64,000 bases of DNA from Anoplolepis gracilipes (taxonomy: Eukaryota > Arthropoda > Insecta > Hymenoptera > Formicidae). The stretch covers positions 8,088,001-8,152,000 of the forward strand of contig NC_132971.1 in NCBI RefSeq assembly GCF_047496725.1, given 5' to 3'. The translations under genes and the position numbers were made by a program. Shown here piece by piece: positions 39,271-52,032 of this stretch; the first letter of the stretch is position 1, and the number at the start of each line of letters is the position of its first letter. A model generated the notes under the pieces. The model searched no databases, was not told where the DNA came from, and worked only from the letters and a program-made list of their open reading frames with translations.

Positions 39271-40581
39271 CTTGAAGTTTGATTGACTTAAATTTTATTC
39301 GCGCACAACGGTAGTTATAATATTTATAGTAGTAGGCCGACGAAAAAAAAAGCAAGAAATTTGTACGCCTAATATTATGTTAGACAGATTGATAATATAT
39401 AGTAAAGTAACTAATAAATTAGTAATGATTTGAATATTTTTGCTATTATTTAAAAGTTTCAGAAAATATAAAATATCTCAAAAGGTACTTTCTATCAATA
39501 CAGATTAATAACTAATATTTACATATTTATAGTTATTAATGATATAAATTTTTTATAAAACAGATGTTTATTTGTGTTATAGCATTTGAGTTCTATCTAA
39601 ATTGATATAATAACATGTAGGTAAATTTCAATGATATTTAAATATGTCATATTAACTACGTTCATGAATGTTCATTCACGCTCGATAAGCGTCATCTTTA
39701 AAGTAATGAAGGTCGTTATCCAATATTACTGTTCTGATATCAGACAATGATAGTGATAGTTGGCTGTTAATAGAGTTTGATTAGGCCTCAGTATAAGAAG
39801 TATAATTCCACGGCAACGAGCGTCGTCATCGAGGACGTGCATCAATAATAAAACGATTGTATCAGTAATTCATATAAAATGGTGAAATTGCTAAACCATT
39901 TATTGCTCTTCCCGTGTAATCATGGTGAAATTATGACAAGTCTCGAAGAATCCATGTGTAGCTCTTTTAAACGTAGTCTTGCAACGTAGGAATGCGTAAT
40001 TGATAACGGTCTCGGTACTCATAGCTCTTTCACTTCAAGTACTGTTTTGTATTAATGTTCGGCCATGCATTCGAATAATATCGCGAAACCTAATTTCTCT
40101 ACATTGTTGCCGAATCTATCCTGAAAATTAATTTTTTTATCAATGTTAAATGACATTAAACTTTATAAATGTTCTCAGATAACTTGTGAAAAATTTGAAA
40201 TTTGCAAAGCGGAAAATTAAAAAATAAAGTCTACTGTTGTACAATAATCGATTTTTCGTGTATTTTTATACTATATTATATTGCATATTATGTATACAAT
40301 TGCTTAAGTATTATTATTAACGTTCAATGAAATAACATCTTATAAAAATAGTACGAGATTGACTAGGGTTTACGATAAAATAAAAAGGAAGAAGGATTCC
40401 ATAATTTATTTATATATTTATATACACGAGACATGAAGTTTTTATATTATATATTCCAAAGAACAACTGCACTTATTGAAGTAAATATGTAAACAAGTTT
40501 TGCCTTTTTTTCATATTTGTTTATAAATATTTATATATTTAAATGTATTAAATATAAAAAAAATGTTAACTGTATTATATA

Positions 40582-40584
<3 letters not shown>

Positions 40585-40636
<52 letters not shown>
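40585..40636. repeat. (AT)n microsatellite
   Basis: An AT dinucleotide run of about 26 units. Confidence 0.9.
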
Positions 40637-40638
<2 letters not shown>

Positions 40639-40862
40639 ATTTTATTTAGTAAGCGTTGTTTGCAATTAAAATTAATCAAGAATAATAACTAATGTAATTA
40701 ATAGTTTGGTCAACTCAATATTCATGATTACATTACTTTGCATAGAAGCAACATAACGCTTGGTCGTGATTTTTTTTGGTGTCAAGGTGATTCTGAGAAT
40801 AGAAATTTACGATCTCACACAGTGTGTTCTGAGTCGTATTAGACTCGTACGGTACTTCAGGC

Positions 40863-41829
40863 TCACCCGGTGACTTTTGACTGAGAAAATTCCAGAGACG
40901 ACATCTCGTTTAACGTCTCCCTTTTACGCTTGAAAATAATCTCCGAGACCACCATGCACGAGATATCCGAATAATCATTATCATCGAAATCAGCTTTCGC
41001 TTTAGAAAGAATACATGTACATCTCTTTAGAGAGTACTCAAAGTTCAATCCTGAACGTGACCGGTTCGAAGTAGGCCAGGGACCTGTATCTTTCGGCGCG
41101 TGTTTTCGTCAACCACTGAATGAAATCTCATTTACTTGCAAGTAACATTCACGCACCACACACATACGTAGCTCCTCATTACTGTATGTTTTATGTGTGT
41201 AAGGTATGCGAAAAAGTATCGCCCAGTAATTTTGCGTTCCTTTATATATTTGCTTGTGTACTTTTAAGTATTAACAAAAATACGTATATTAATTGACATT
41301 AACAAAAATATATTACATTAATTATTATATTATTTGTAATATAAAAATATATTATATTAAAATACATTAATTACATTATCAAATAAATTTTTTCGAACGC
41401 ATCCGGTATTTAATATGTTACGCATCAAAGATATATATTGCGATAAAAAAACGAGTTATTAACGTAATCTGTTACAGCTGATCTGTCGACGAGTGAAACT
41501 CCATAAATTATCGGACGATTCTCTCCGGCTCTCTGTTGATGTGGACGATTCTTTTCTCTCAGGAACATGACGCATGCTGCAAGATCGAGCACACAAGCAT
41601 TGGCCGTGATCGTGACTTTCGGTAAGTGGGTTAAAGTTGCTCTGTGTATAAATGTAATTTATAGAAGCAAAAAAAGAAATGTAGAAAGCAACACATGACA
41701 TTATGTTTATTATCGCTGAAACTCGATACTTCCTTCAGTCATATCGTATGCGGCAATACACGCCAACACAACAATAATAATGAAATAGAGAACATGGAGC
41801 TGCCGCATTATTATTAACTTTCGCCTCAT
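40863..41829 (-). other. candidate small secreted-peptide locus
   Basis: On the minus strand an ATG at 41829 (with a second at 41808) opens a 39-residue frame, 41710-41829, with a strong signal-peptide core (LYFIIIVVLACIAAYD). Directly downstream, 41459-41701 encodes an 80-residue frame with its own hydrophobic N-terminus and a Cys-x-Cys-x3-Cys motif (QCLCARSC). A donor inside the first frame (GGAA/GTATCG, phase 1) could join an acceptor before 41058 (TTCAG/GATTG) and read through the frame ending at 40863. None of the joins is compelling, and no known peptide is recognised. Confidence 0.2.
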
Positions 41830-42023
41830 GATAATTTACACGCTGAGACCGTAGGCTATGTTGGGGTTCCAAGACAGTAATAGATTCATACCTATTATTA
41901 TGCTAAACAAATTATTATATATCAGCTAGCATATTATGCACTGATTAATGATATTAACTTATAGTAAATACTTTAATCAAGTATATATGTTCAAATTTAT
42001 CTTTCTATATTTATTTATTTCTC

Positions 42024-42530
42024 GAAGCTATATATGCTCATATGAGTCTTTTTTTTATAAACATGATATGTTTTGACAAAAAAAAAATCACTTGACACTT
42101 GCCACTAGTTATTTTTTAAATTAGTTATAATTAATGTAAAAATGAAGTCACAATAAATATTTAAAAAAATTTTTAATTAAAAGAATAAGACTATAACCCA
42201 GGTAGCACTGTTCGTTTTATAAACGTTTTCTAAACGTATCTAATACAAAAAGATACGTTTAGAAAACGTTTATAAAACAAACATGTGCTACTTGGGCATA
42301 TTACTGTGTTATAGAAAACATATGATTAAAGAATTATATGTTTTTCTGTAACACACAGTATTATGTTATAGGCTTATTCTTTTAATAAATGATTTTTAAA
42401 AATATTTATTATGATTTTATTTCTGCATTTATTATTACTAATTTAAAAATGACTAGTGGCAAGTGTCAATGACTTTTTTCATCAAACTATATTATGTAAA
42501 AAAAAATTCGTATGAGCATTGTAATATATG
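42024..42530. mobile_element. fold-back element with nested palindromes
   Basis: Long arms from about 42024-42196 and 42361-42530 are imperfect reverse complements. Matching landmarks are TTGACACTTGCCACTAGT on the left and ACTAGTGGCAAGTGTCAA on the right, then ATTAAAAGAATAAG and CTTATTCTTTTAAT further in. The central part holds two further hairpins, 42197-42296 and 42302-42360. There is no coding sequence. It is a fold-back or MITE-type DNA element with a second element inserted in its loop. Confidence 0.75.
42197..42296. mobile_element. 100-bp MITE with CCCA(A/G)GTAGCAC ends
   Basis: The ends are CCCAGGTAGCAC and GTGCTACTTGGG, which are inverted with one mismatch. The arms fold into an almost perfect hairpin through CGTTTTATAAACG and AGATACGTTTAGAAAACG with a nine-base loop. 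It sits in the loop of the larger fold-back element. Confidence 0.7.
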
Positions 42531-43097
42531 TAAATTATTAATTTTTAATTTTACTTAAAGTGCAATTTAAGATAATTGATTCTTTAAATTACAAATTTTG
42601 AAAAATTATCTCTATGCTGATGACAACTTTTCTAAATTGAAAGTGCAAAATAATACCTAGCAGAATTTTGAAAATCATCAAAGTAGATATCCCTTTTCTC
42701 GCGTTTTTCCGATTATCCAAATTACAGTTCGCACATAAATTCGAATGACAAGTTTCTCAGCAGAAAATTGTTCTGAGAAGCGACAAAAGCTTCGAAGCGT
42801 GCGAATCTCTCGCGACTATCAGCAAGCAAAATATCCGGAAAGACAACAGTGCCGACATAAATCCCAATTAAACCGCTTTATACGCGCTGGTCAGAGACAC
42901 CTGTAAGCGAGCCGACTAGATCCCAGCTGTGATATAAATTACCAGTGTCAGGAAAGAGAGAGATAGAGAGAGGCGGCTATTTTCTTAGTACTACTAACAT
43001 GTCGCGCGCGCGACACCTTGTAACGCCATAAATCCTCGGCGATCGTTACAGCGCCTAAATCCCAGGGAAGATCCGAAGCATTTGGGTCGCGATGCCA

Positions 43098-43677
43098 TGA
43101 CCAGAGAGGGGAAACAATCAATGGTCATGACCCAGGAACGGCTGGTAAACTAGGTCAGGATTGCACGTGCCTTTTCACGTGACACGCGCTTTCGTTTTTT
43201 TTTTTTTTCGCAGGTGCGCTTGCAGTGAATTCTTATAAACAGGTGATAAGCTTTATTTTTCTCCTTGCTCTCCTTTCTTTCTCTTCTTCATTCATATATA
43301 TCTTTATAAGTCACATTCCTTCTTTTACTTCCTTATCTTTCCTCTATGAAAAAGAAATAAAAATAAAAACACGCCGCGTAGAGTCCTTATTCGTCGCCAA
43401 GTGACGTGAGACACTTCTAGTGATTTTATTTACAATCAACATCGAAGGTTGTCTTAAAGAACAACAGTGTTTCTTGAAGCTCATCATAACAAATCGATAA
43501 CACCTAATAATGCTACCTTCTCGAAGGGACCGAAAACGTTACGTGACCATCACGTAACAGACGTCATTGAGTAGTCGAGCGTCACAGTGCGCGTGTACTA
43601 GGTCGTCAAATATCCGCGACGTCATCGCGAATTACCAAGGTCAGACCGTGACCCTGCGGCACGGCTACGCCAGGTCA
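43098..43677. promoter_or_regulatory. cluster of nuclear-receptor half-sites
   Basis: AGGTCA or its reverse occurs repeatedly in a GC-rich island: TGACC at 43098, the inverted repeat GGTCATGACC at 43123-43132, AGGTCA at 43152, 43638 and 43672, and TGACC at 43649. Such half-sites are bound by nuclear receptors. The palindrome resembles an ecdysone-response element but lacks the usual one-base spacer. Enhancer function is inference. Confidence 0.25.
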
Positions 43678-44193
43678 CGCTGATCCTGAAGAAAATCCGT
43701 TGATCGATCACAGCTCGTTGCAGCGCCGACGCACTTCGCGCTCCCAGGCATCCGCTATCTTGCTGGTTCTATCGGTGCAGCACCAGAAACGCAGACCGAC
43801 CGGTTCTCGCAACCTTCACGTGTGTACTATTTTTACACAATGGATTGGTCAGTCGCGGTCACGCTAGTTTACTCACACGCGGTTAAAATCATGAGAAAAA
43901 TCCGACCAGAAATATATTTATGTATTTTTCTTTGATGAACAAGCAAATTAACGAGATGCAAGAATTTGCCTTGGAAATAAAATATATAATTTTTAGAAAG
44001 TATATTTTTGCATATATTTGCATATTTAATGTGATGCATCTCTTATTTATTTATTTTTGAGAGCGTTTAAAGAACGCATTAGAATTTAGTAATAATTTAC
44101 AATCTCTTTCGTTATTCACAAGAGCGCGAACCTGTTTTTCCAGATATGTTAATTTTCTTTAATTACATTTGTTTATAAAAATATATAAATTTC

Positions 44194-44664
44194 TTATACT
44201 TTCTTGTTGAATATAGGAACAAAAATGCGTTGTTTCAATAATTCTTTATTGAAACTTATATAATTTTTATGCGGTGAGAAAAAAACGATATGTGCATTAA
44301 AAAAACCGATATATGCGTTATAGTGCCATTGTGATGTAAATGTCGGAAAAGGTGTTACGTGGAATGATGACGTTTCCTGGCGAAATTTTTCTCCATAAAA
44401 TATGTAGGTCATCGAATCAGGATTAAACCGCGACGTCTCTTTCAGCTGTGCGTTGATGAGGAATTGAGAACGATGCGGCGAGCAATGATAAGATATAATC
44501 TTACGATTATCCAGCGTCGAGAAAACACACGTACTTTCAAAAGTAAATAACATGATTGCGCGATTAGCTCCTTTTAATTTGAGATTTCTTACGAGTCCTT
44601 GGGGAAACTCGTGACAGCGCACTTCACTGTTGCACTTTAACGTTCCAACTATTTTATTCCCCAT
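44194..44664 (-). other. 156-codon ORF, unrecognised
   Basis: This is the longest unbroken ATG-started frame in the AT-rich part of the desert. The product starts MGNKIVGTLKC and is Phe/Asn/Lys/Ser-rich, with no signal peptide, membrane segment or domain I recognise. It lies about 200 bases from one copy of a dispersed repeat, so it may be a decayed element frame or chance. Confidence 0.15.
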
Positions 44665-44866
44665 TTATATTTTTGTTACAAAAATCAATTTAAATTTTTC
44701 CTTCTAGATTTCTCTCCGCATTGCGGTATCAATACTAGAATATTGTATTTAACGTTGCCTCACAAAAAATTGCCGAATGCAATTTATATTTTAAAACTAC
44801 GTTAAAACTGATGTCAAATCATTATATACATATTTATGTGATTATATTTTAATAAAATCAATGTTT

Positions 44867-45072
44867 ATGTACAGGGTGCAGACTGGACTATTGTATTGTT
44901 AAAAAATAAGCATCCTTTTTTTGCAAAACTTCTGACGTATATCATTTCTCGAAATATTTTATTTTTCACTTTCAACACATATATTTTTTGAAAAAGCTAT
45001 TAGCATATTAAAAGTATCCCATGTTTAAACAATATAAATGGGAAAAGAAACTAAAAACCTAAATAAATAACG
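44867..45072 (+). repeat. dispersed direct repeat, copy 1
   Basis: This matches 46223-46434 along about 200 bases, sharing ACTATTGTATTGT, AAAAAATAAGCATCCTTTT, TTTTTCACTTTCAACACATA and AGCTATTAGCATATTAAAA. Both copies are in the same orientation, 1356 bases apart. They could be LTR-like ends or two insertions of one short element. Confidence 0.75.
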
Positions 45073-45863
45073 TATACTTTGTTTACATCATAACTGAAAA
45101 ACTTCCATTAAGGAAAATTATCAACTTAAAATTTATTAAAGTATTTTATTATATAAAGATGTAAATACTTAATTATAGAATTTTCAAAATATTTATACCA
45201 AGAATAAAAAAATAATAGATGTATTGCATTGGAAAAACAAATTTTTTTTTCGGTGAAATTATGCATTTATAAAACAATTTGTCAAAAGAGAAAGTTGTTT
45301 ATTTTTTAATTTTGAAGAGTACAGTGATATTCTGTATGTACTCTATCTGAGATGGAACACATTTTATAATATATTTAAATTTGAAAATTTTTTATCTAAA
45401 CAATTAAAATAATTATATAACAATTAGAAAATTACAATAGTATTTGATGCAAAAAATTAATGTCCTCCCTGCTAAAAATTTCATCCACACTTGTATCATT
45501 ATTTCGAAATAATGAAAATAAATGTGTGGAATCTCTTGGACGCTCTACTTTGATATTCGAGTCAATCCACAAACGCGATCTTTTATACCGTAATAAAAAT
45601 AGCCATACCGTATAATACTGTACATGTTCTGGTCATCGAGAGGAGTCTTCGCGCGTCGCTATTAAGCGACTCTCGGCAGCCTCAAGTACAACTTTCACGT
45701 ACGTCTCGGGACAAGAAGGCGCTGCACGCGCTCGCGAGAGACGAGATGCCCACGAATGTAAATCCGCGGGTCTCAGATCCCTATCCGCGTTGTCCCTCCG
45801 ATTACGGAAATAAAATCTCTCGACTTGCGACCGAGCGAGGTTATTATTCCTCGTCGATTTGCA

Positions 45864-45892
45864 ACGACGACGCGACGCGACGCGACGCGACC
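45864..45892. repeat. (GCGAC)n short tandem repeat
   Basis: About five units of GCGAC within a GC-rich island, unusual in this AT-rich region. Confidence 0.8.
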
Positions 45893-46222
45893 GGCGGGTG
45901 AAGGCCGACGTGATGATTCGTCGATGGATGCATATCGCATAGAGGTATTTCGCCGATGGATTCGTGACTTCATAAGGAAAAGGCGGAGGTAAGCTGGCTT
46001 TCTCCAAAGCCACTTAACCCGATCCAGTAACATCCATCCACCGAAGCCCGTCACGCCTGTGACATTTTCAGTAGTTTTGCATCGGCCGGCATAATCGCGA
46101 GCACGCGCGTGTGCGTGCACGTGTGTGTATGTGTGTGTCGCGCTCAAGCAATTATTTTCCTATTATCGAGTACGGGAGTGAAATCTTATATATAATATAT
46201 TAAATAAAATTATCTCGGCTTC

Positions 46223-46434
46223 ATGTACAGACTAGACTATTGTATTGTCAAAAAATAAGCATCCTTTTCTTGTAAAACTTTTGACATACATCATTCTCGA
46301 AATATCTTATTTTTCACTTTCAACACATATATTTTCTTAGAAAGCTATTAGCATATTAAAATATTCCGTGGTTAAACAATATAAATGAGACAAGAAAAAA
46401 CTAAAAACTTAAATAAATAAATAACGCTTAAATC
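46223..46434 (+). repeat. dispersed direct repeat, copy 2
   Basis: Second copy of the element described at 44867-45072. The differences are scattered substitutions and small indels, consistent with a duplication of moderate age. The DNA between the copies includes a GC-rich island and no transposase-like frame. Confidence 0.75.
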
Positions 46435-46812
46435 TTGCTAAAAAGCTTTACCGAGATCAATACGTGTTCCTAATTTATTTATTGAGACAATATTCTCGAA
46501 TTAATTTTACAATAATAGAAATATCGAGAAATATTAACTTAATAACTAATTAACTTGTTGAAATATATTATATTGATGAGTATTTTTGTACAGAAGATTC
46601 TAAGAAAATTTATAACTTCTTTAGCCTCTTTTTTTACAAGTTTGAAATATAATATTAGTACGATTTATCTTTATCAATAAAATTCAAAGTGATAAAAGTT
46701 GATAAAAATTAAAAAAAAAAAATAGAAAAGATGTCAACTTTAGAAAATTGTTATACAATAGTGTAGTTAAACTCTATTGTCGACTGATTTATGTATAATA
46801 ACATTTTATTTC

Positions 46813-47158
46813 TTAAATATTATATAGAGAAATTTGACCGCTAAGCGTAAGAGTACGGGGAGCCATTAAAATGTTTGCAATTGCACAAATATAAGGTCGA
46901 TGATATTCATCTGCGTAAGTACTGATGCTTTCTAATACATTTGTTACATGGTAAACATCTGTGGTTTTCCATAGCTCTAAGGTCAATATTTCAAATCTTG
47001 CGGATGCAAACCAAAATAAAAGAGTCATAAAAATATTTGTACAATAGTTGCATAGTACACTTAGCGGTACTTCGACCACATATTGATGCACATAAATAAT
47101 AGTTTTTTAGCTGATATATATTAAATGGATATTCAGTTGATGTTAGGAAACGATTGTA
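46813..47158 (-). pseudogene. probable odorant-receptor fragment
   Basis: The minus-strand frame from 47091 to 46813 encodes a hydrophobic segment followed by FASARFEILTLELW and a YADEYHRP stretch. This resembles the fourth-to-fifth membrane region of insect odorant receptors (7tm_6 family), where a FxIL motif precedes a helix and a loop. Just upstream, about 47120-47158, a second frame reads FLTSTEYPFNIYQ, like the usual YPF motif before that segment, but a stop codon and a frame change separate them. No other receptor exons are seen nearby. I take it as a decayed fragment; the family call rests on motif resemblance only. Confidence 0.38.
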
Positions 47159-47699
47159 AATTCATTATAATAGATATTACAATAATTATTTTCGTATATA
47201 TATACATATAGTCAAATAGATAGTAACAGAAATGTACTATAAAATATGATGCATTTATTAATGTATAATTAAATAACCATATCTTCATCAATTTAGAAAA
47301 ATATATCATTTTAAAAATGATAATAATAGTACTGCAAATAATTTTATATGTTATTCATACGAAAAAGTGTAGAAATAAAACGTGAGTTTTTAATTAATTT
47401 GCATCTGAGTCTTTTCCAATATTAAATACATAGATAGTAATTACTTGTACACATATATGATGTTAATTAAGTCTATAAAGATGAAATTTTCACTGCATAA
47501 ACAAAAATAATATTTTTTAACATCAATTTTTACACGTATTTCATATTTATGTAGGTGGTCATGTAATAGGTTGCGTAGCGGGTGGTCGAAGAACTTGCAA
47601 AAATATTGCAATAAACAAATATATAGCCATGGAAAAAATTGATATACGTTCTTGCATATTTTCGTTTCGCATATTTATGGAATATACGTCAATAAAATA

Positions 47700-48350
47700 T
47701 CATAAAAGATGGCTGCACGTTCAGGTTCAACAAATAAAATTTTTTTTCTATAGTAATGGTCAGTAAAATATAAAAACAGAATGATAAATAAATTGAGATT
47801 TTGCTGCGATAGAGAGGATATATTATGCATATTCGCATATTCTAAATATTATATGAAAACGAAACCATTAATTATTATAAATTATCTATCACATTTTTTA
47901 CACGTTTTTCCTGATTCTTATTATAGAATCCACAAATATCACAATAAAGTGTTTCTGCTTATATTATAAATGCAACAAGACATTCCCACATATAACTAAC
48001 AAGTATATATAACATCATCCCTCAATACTATCCCTTATGTATTATATATTATACAATTCTATACACATGCATATCTCGTGTAAAATGAACATATGTATAA
48101 AGTAAGATACACTGAATGACATACGGTATTTCTCATTCGAGATTAGTTTATAAGATACTCATATGTTATTCTGTAAAAAAGAAAAATTGTTATTCAGATA
48201 AATGGAACTATAATATATACCGATAAAATGTGATGAGAACTGATGCGTTCAAGTTTAACAAATTTCTTCTGTAGTAAACTTTTTCTGCAGTAAAATATAT
48301 ATAAAAACAGAATAAACGAAGATTTTGCTACGATATCTAGAGGGTGTGTT
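47700..48350. repeat. diverged direct repeat pair
   Basis: The segment at about 47715-47830 recurs in diverged form at about 48243-48350. Shared landmarks are GTTCA(G/A)GTT(C/T)AACAAAT, CAGTAAAATATA and TATAAAAACAGAAT, then GATTTTGCT(G/A)CGATA. It may be part of an old duplicated element or of decayed coding sequence. Confidence 0.55.
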
Positions 48351-51300
48351 ATAATAGAACTGCTTACAAAATTCGAATCCATAAAATAATATATAAATAA
48401 TATATATCCATAAAACATTCATAAAATATTTTCAGAAAAATAAAATGTATTTTTTAAAGGCCATCCACGCAAAGCAAGGTTTATTTCACATCACGTGCTG
48501 CTTTCGATACAAAACAAAGTCTATAATTGTACTGCTCAACTGTTTCCAACTTTCCAAGTTAGCTAGTACTACCGTGTTTCTTGAATAATAATAAGCTTGA
48601 GATTAATTATATTATAAACATTGACCTAATTTTAGATATTTATCCTTCATCCTTTAAACTTTCTTATTTAGATTTATGACAAATTTATCTACTGCTTGCA
48701 ATCATGTTTATTATTATATTACGCACGTTACTTAATTAAGTGATTATCAATGATTTATTTCTTTTTTATATAAGTGCAATAATTATATATAGGCGCGCGA
48801 GAATGCCGGAAGTAACAAGTAAGTGAAACGAAGGCAACATTCCAGGAAAATTGTCTATCTGAAAAGATCTGAAAGAGAGTGTAGAGGAAACTAAATATAG
48901 ACGTGAAATACTGTCATCGCAAATAGTAGTAATTTCTTATTCAAATATTTCTTTCTTATTGAAATCAATGAGTTTCAATGGGTCTTTCATAAATAACAGG
49001 ATAGATTCTTCAAAAGACAGAATTTATCAGTTTCTTAAAATATTATCTGTCATTTTATAATAAAATATTTAACGTTACAAATTCGATTTTCTATATCTTT
49101 ATTTTAGGGATTAAAATTTTATTTTTAACTGATAGAAAGAAATGTGCCAATTATGAGAATGTTAATTAAAAGATTGAAGAAAGCTTTGATTAATACATAC
49201 ATAGATAGTATAATAATTATTTATTAAGTGCAATAAGAAAGAAAAGAAAAGATTAAATATTATTTTATTTTAAATTAAAAATTATTTTAAATTAAGCTAA
49301 ATTAAAAAGAATTTAAGATTCGCGAAATTTTGTAAATTACAAAAATTTGGATGTCAATAAAGAGCTTTTATAATTTTTTTTCATATCGTACAAGCTCGAA
49401 AAAATTGAATAAAATGAAATATCTTACCCCATGCTCGAGCAACATAAATCACATCGTTGAATTTCATTATTACTATTATGTCAGGAAAAAGTTATATACG
49501 TAAATGGCATTCAAGCGCAAATATTATTTTAACAAGCTTATTTTGTCGAGTGTTTGAATCACAACGCCCCAATGAAATCATGTGAAAGGAGAAAAGAGAA
49601 AGAGAATCACATTCCGGACGAATTGTACTGTCGTATAAATCAGCGACGATTGTGTCGTGTTTGCCCCATTAAACATAATCTAAAAACCGCGATTCCTTTC
49701 TAGGCCGGCTATTTCTTTCGTGTTTTGATCAGGGAATATCAAGCGCGTCGGTTGTCTTTGTAAATCTCGTATCCGGTTAACACTTTTATAAATCTCACAT
49801 CCGCAGAACGAAAGTTGTTTGTTTTTACAGCTAAAAGTATTATTTTTTATTTATTTTTTTATAATTTTTATTTTTTAAGTTTTAATTGGAATTCACAAAC
49901 AATCGTAACAATATTTTAAAAATAAACATTATAAAAGTAAAGAAGATTAAAATAAAAAAAAAGAAGAAATAATGAATCACGCGCGTGTGCGCGAAAGAGA
50001 GAAAAAAAGAGGAGAATTCTGAAAAATATTTTTATCAACAATTTTTTACAGCAGTTACAAATTATATGATAAATATTAATTAATTAATAGAGGAGAAAGA
50101 AGTTTTACTTAAGATTAATTGTAAATAATCTGATTCTTGTATAGAGAGAGAAACACACAAATAAATCAGTCAATAACTTTGCCTCCAATTCATTTTTCTA
50201 TGACAAAGATAACGGAGTAAAATACGTAGATGAAATCTTTTTACCTAGTCTGACAGTAATGACAATAGAGTCTGTGTGATCTTTCTCTTCTATTTGCGTT
50301 GAACAAATCACCAAGCTTTTCAATCTCGATTCTCATTAATGTTGTATATATTTGCTTTATTATTTTATAATTATTGCAACGCATACAACGTGCACTTTGT
50401 ACAAGTTTTATACATTTTTACTGCTCTATCTAATCTATGTGATATGTTCTTTTAATAAAACTTAGGTCATACATAATAGTTATTTATAGTAAATTTATAA
50501 TAAATTTAAATTAAAACTTTTTATTAATTGTCTATCTGAAATTAATTGAAAATAAGTTTACTTTATCTATATATATGTGCAAATTTAGCTCGCTAAGATA
50601 TTATTTTTACGTGACATTTCTGCACGCCATAAAAAAGTTCTGGTGCACTTGTGTGCGAGTAACATGGTAATTACGTGTAACTCTATTTGAAACTCTGAAG
50701 GGATTTTTCTTTGTGTATTTATATTCATTAAAGTATTTTCCTGAGCGTTTTACGGTATTTAAAATTTTAAACCATATTCTCGAAAAATGAACAAGAGAGA
50801 AAAAAGAGATTTCTTTGTATTTTTCTTTGATCCTCAAGAGACGATTAACAGGATCTGTGAGAGACATATTGTGCTGCACAGAATTTTCCCTCGGAAGCCT
50901 CATCGTGCACGAGCCCCATGGAATCGAGGAATCTGTTCTACTACATTCAATGAGAAATCGGTTTCGCTACGCAATAATTGTTACAAGAATTGACAATGTA
51001 TATAAATACAACGATAATATAGTCATCGAATTTGTATCTGCGAACAGTAGTAAAAAAAATTAATTAGAGGCTTCGCGGTGAATCTGTCGAATTTTAACTG
51101 CCTCGAGAGATGTTTCACAGCTGATTGATCGGTATCTGTTACGTGGGAAGGAAAGTCGATTTTTTTAAACGTGGGCGGATCATTAAATGATTGGTTGACC
51201 GTATCGTTCAGCATGAAGAAAATTTATGATCGCTGAGAAAACTAACAACCCTCTTTGCAATACTTTTAACGCTTTGTATCACTCCATCTAGAAATATGAG

Positions 51301-51968
51301 AATAGGTGTGTGAACGTAATAAAAGAAGTTTTTATTTCACGACAATTCTCTCTTCTTATATTTATTTATAGCCTGTCTCTTATCGCGTGTCTCCCGCTTA
51401 TCTAATGTCTGTAAAATATATACAAATTTATATAAAATCCATCCATTGACAATTCTAATTGTATATTAATTTTCAAGTTTTTATTCTACTTATTGTTAAT
51501 TATTCTGTTAATCAGATAATTTAGAATATTTGTATTCTGAAAAAAAACCTTTCTTAAGGTTCTGATAAGTTTTACTTTTTTCTCGAATAAGATAAAGGGA
51601 GGGGGAGAGAATTGAACCAATATTCAAGTATTTTTGTATAACTTATACTTTAATGATGTCAAAGTTTTCGTGCAACACTCGCGGCGTTGTATCGCGATCT
51701 CGTCTCGTTATGAGTTTATCGAGTATTCCCGGGCTCTCATTAAAGCGGCGAACTCAATTTTGCAAAATTCTAAACCGTTTGCGCTGGCGCAAACAGTTAA
51801 CCAAGGGTGGTGGGCGTTTACGACGCGTGGGCGATGTTCAAATTCATCGACTCCCTCACTGCGGAAATATCAAACACCCACGCCATTGTTCGCATAGACA
51901 CAGGGTGGCATCGGAAGGGTGGGGACGAGCCGGGAAGACTAAAACACGCGATAAATAACACGACGTCA

Positions 51969-51969
<1 letters not shown>

Positions 51970-52028
<59 letters not shown>
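51970..52028. repeat. (GA)n microsatellite
   Basis: About 29 GA units with one A interruption, at the edge of a GC-rich island. Confidence 0.9.

Positions 52029-52032
<4 letters not shown>

Noticed and set aside
45633..46147. Two overlapping minus-strand frames over 120 codons
   Set aside because: Arg/Ser/Ala-rich products of a GC-rich island with a (GCGAC)n run. They overlap each other in different frames and lack any recognisable domain.
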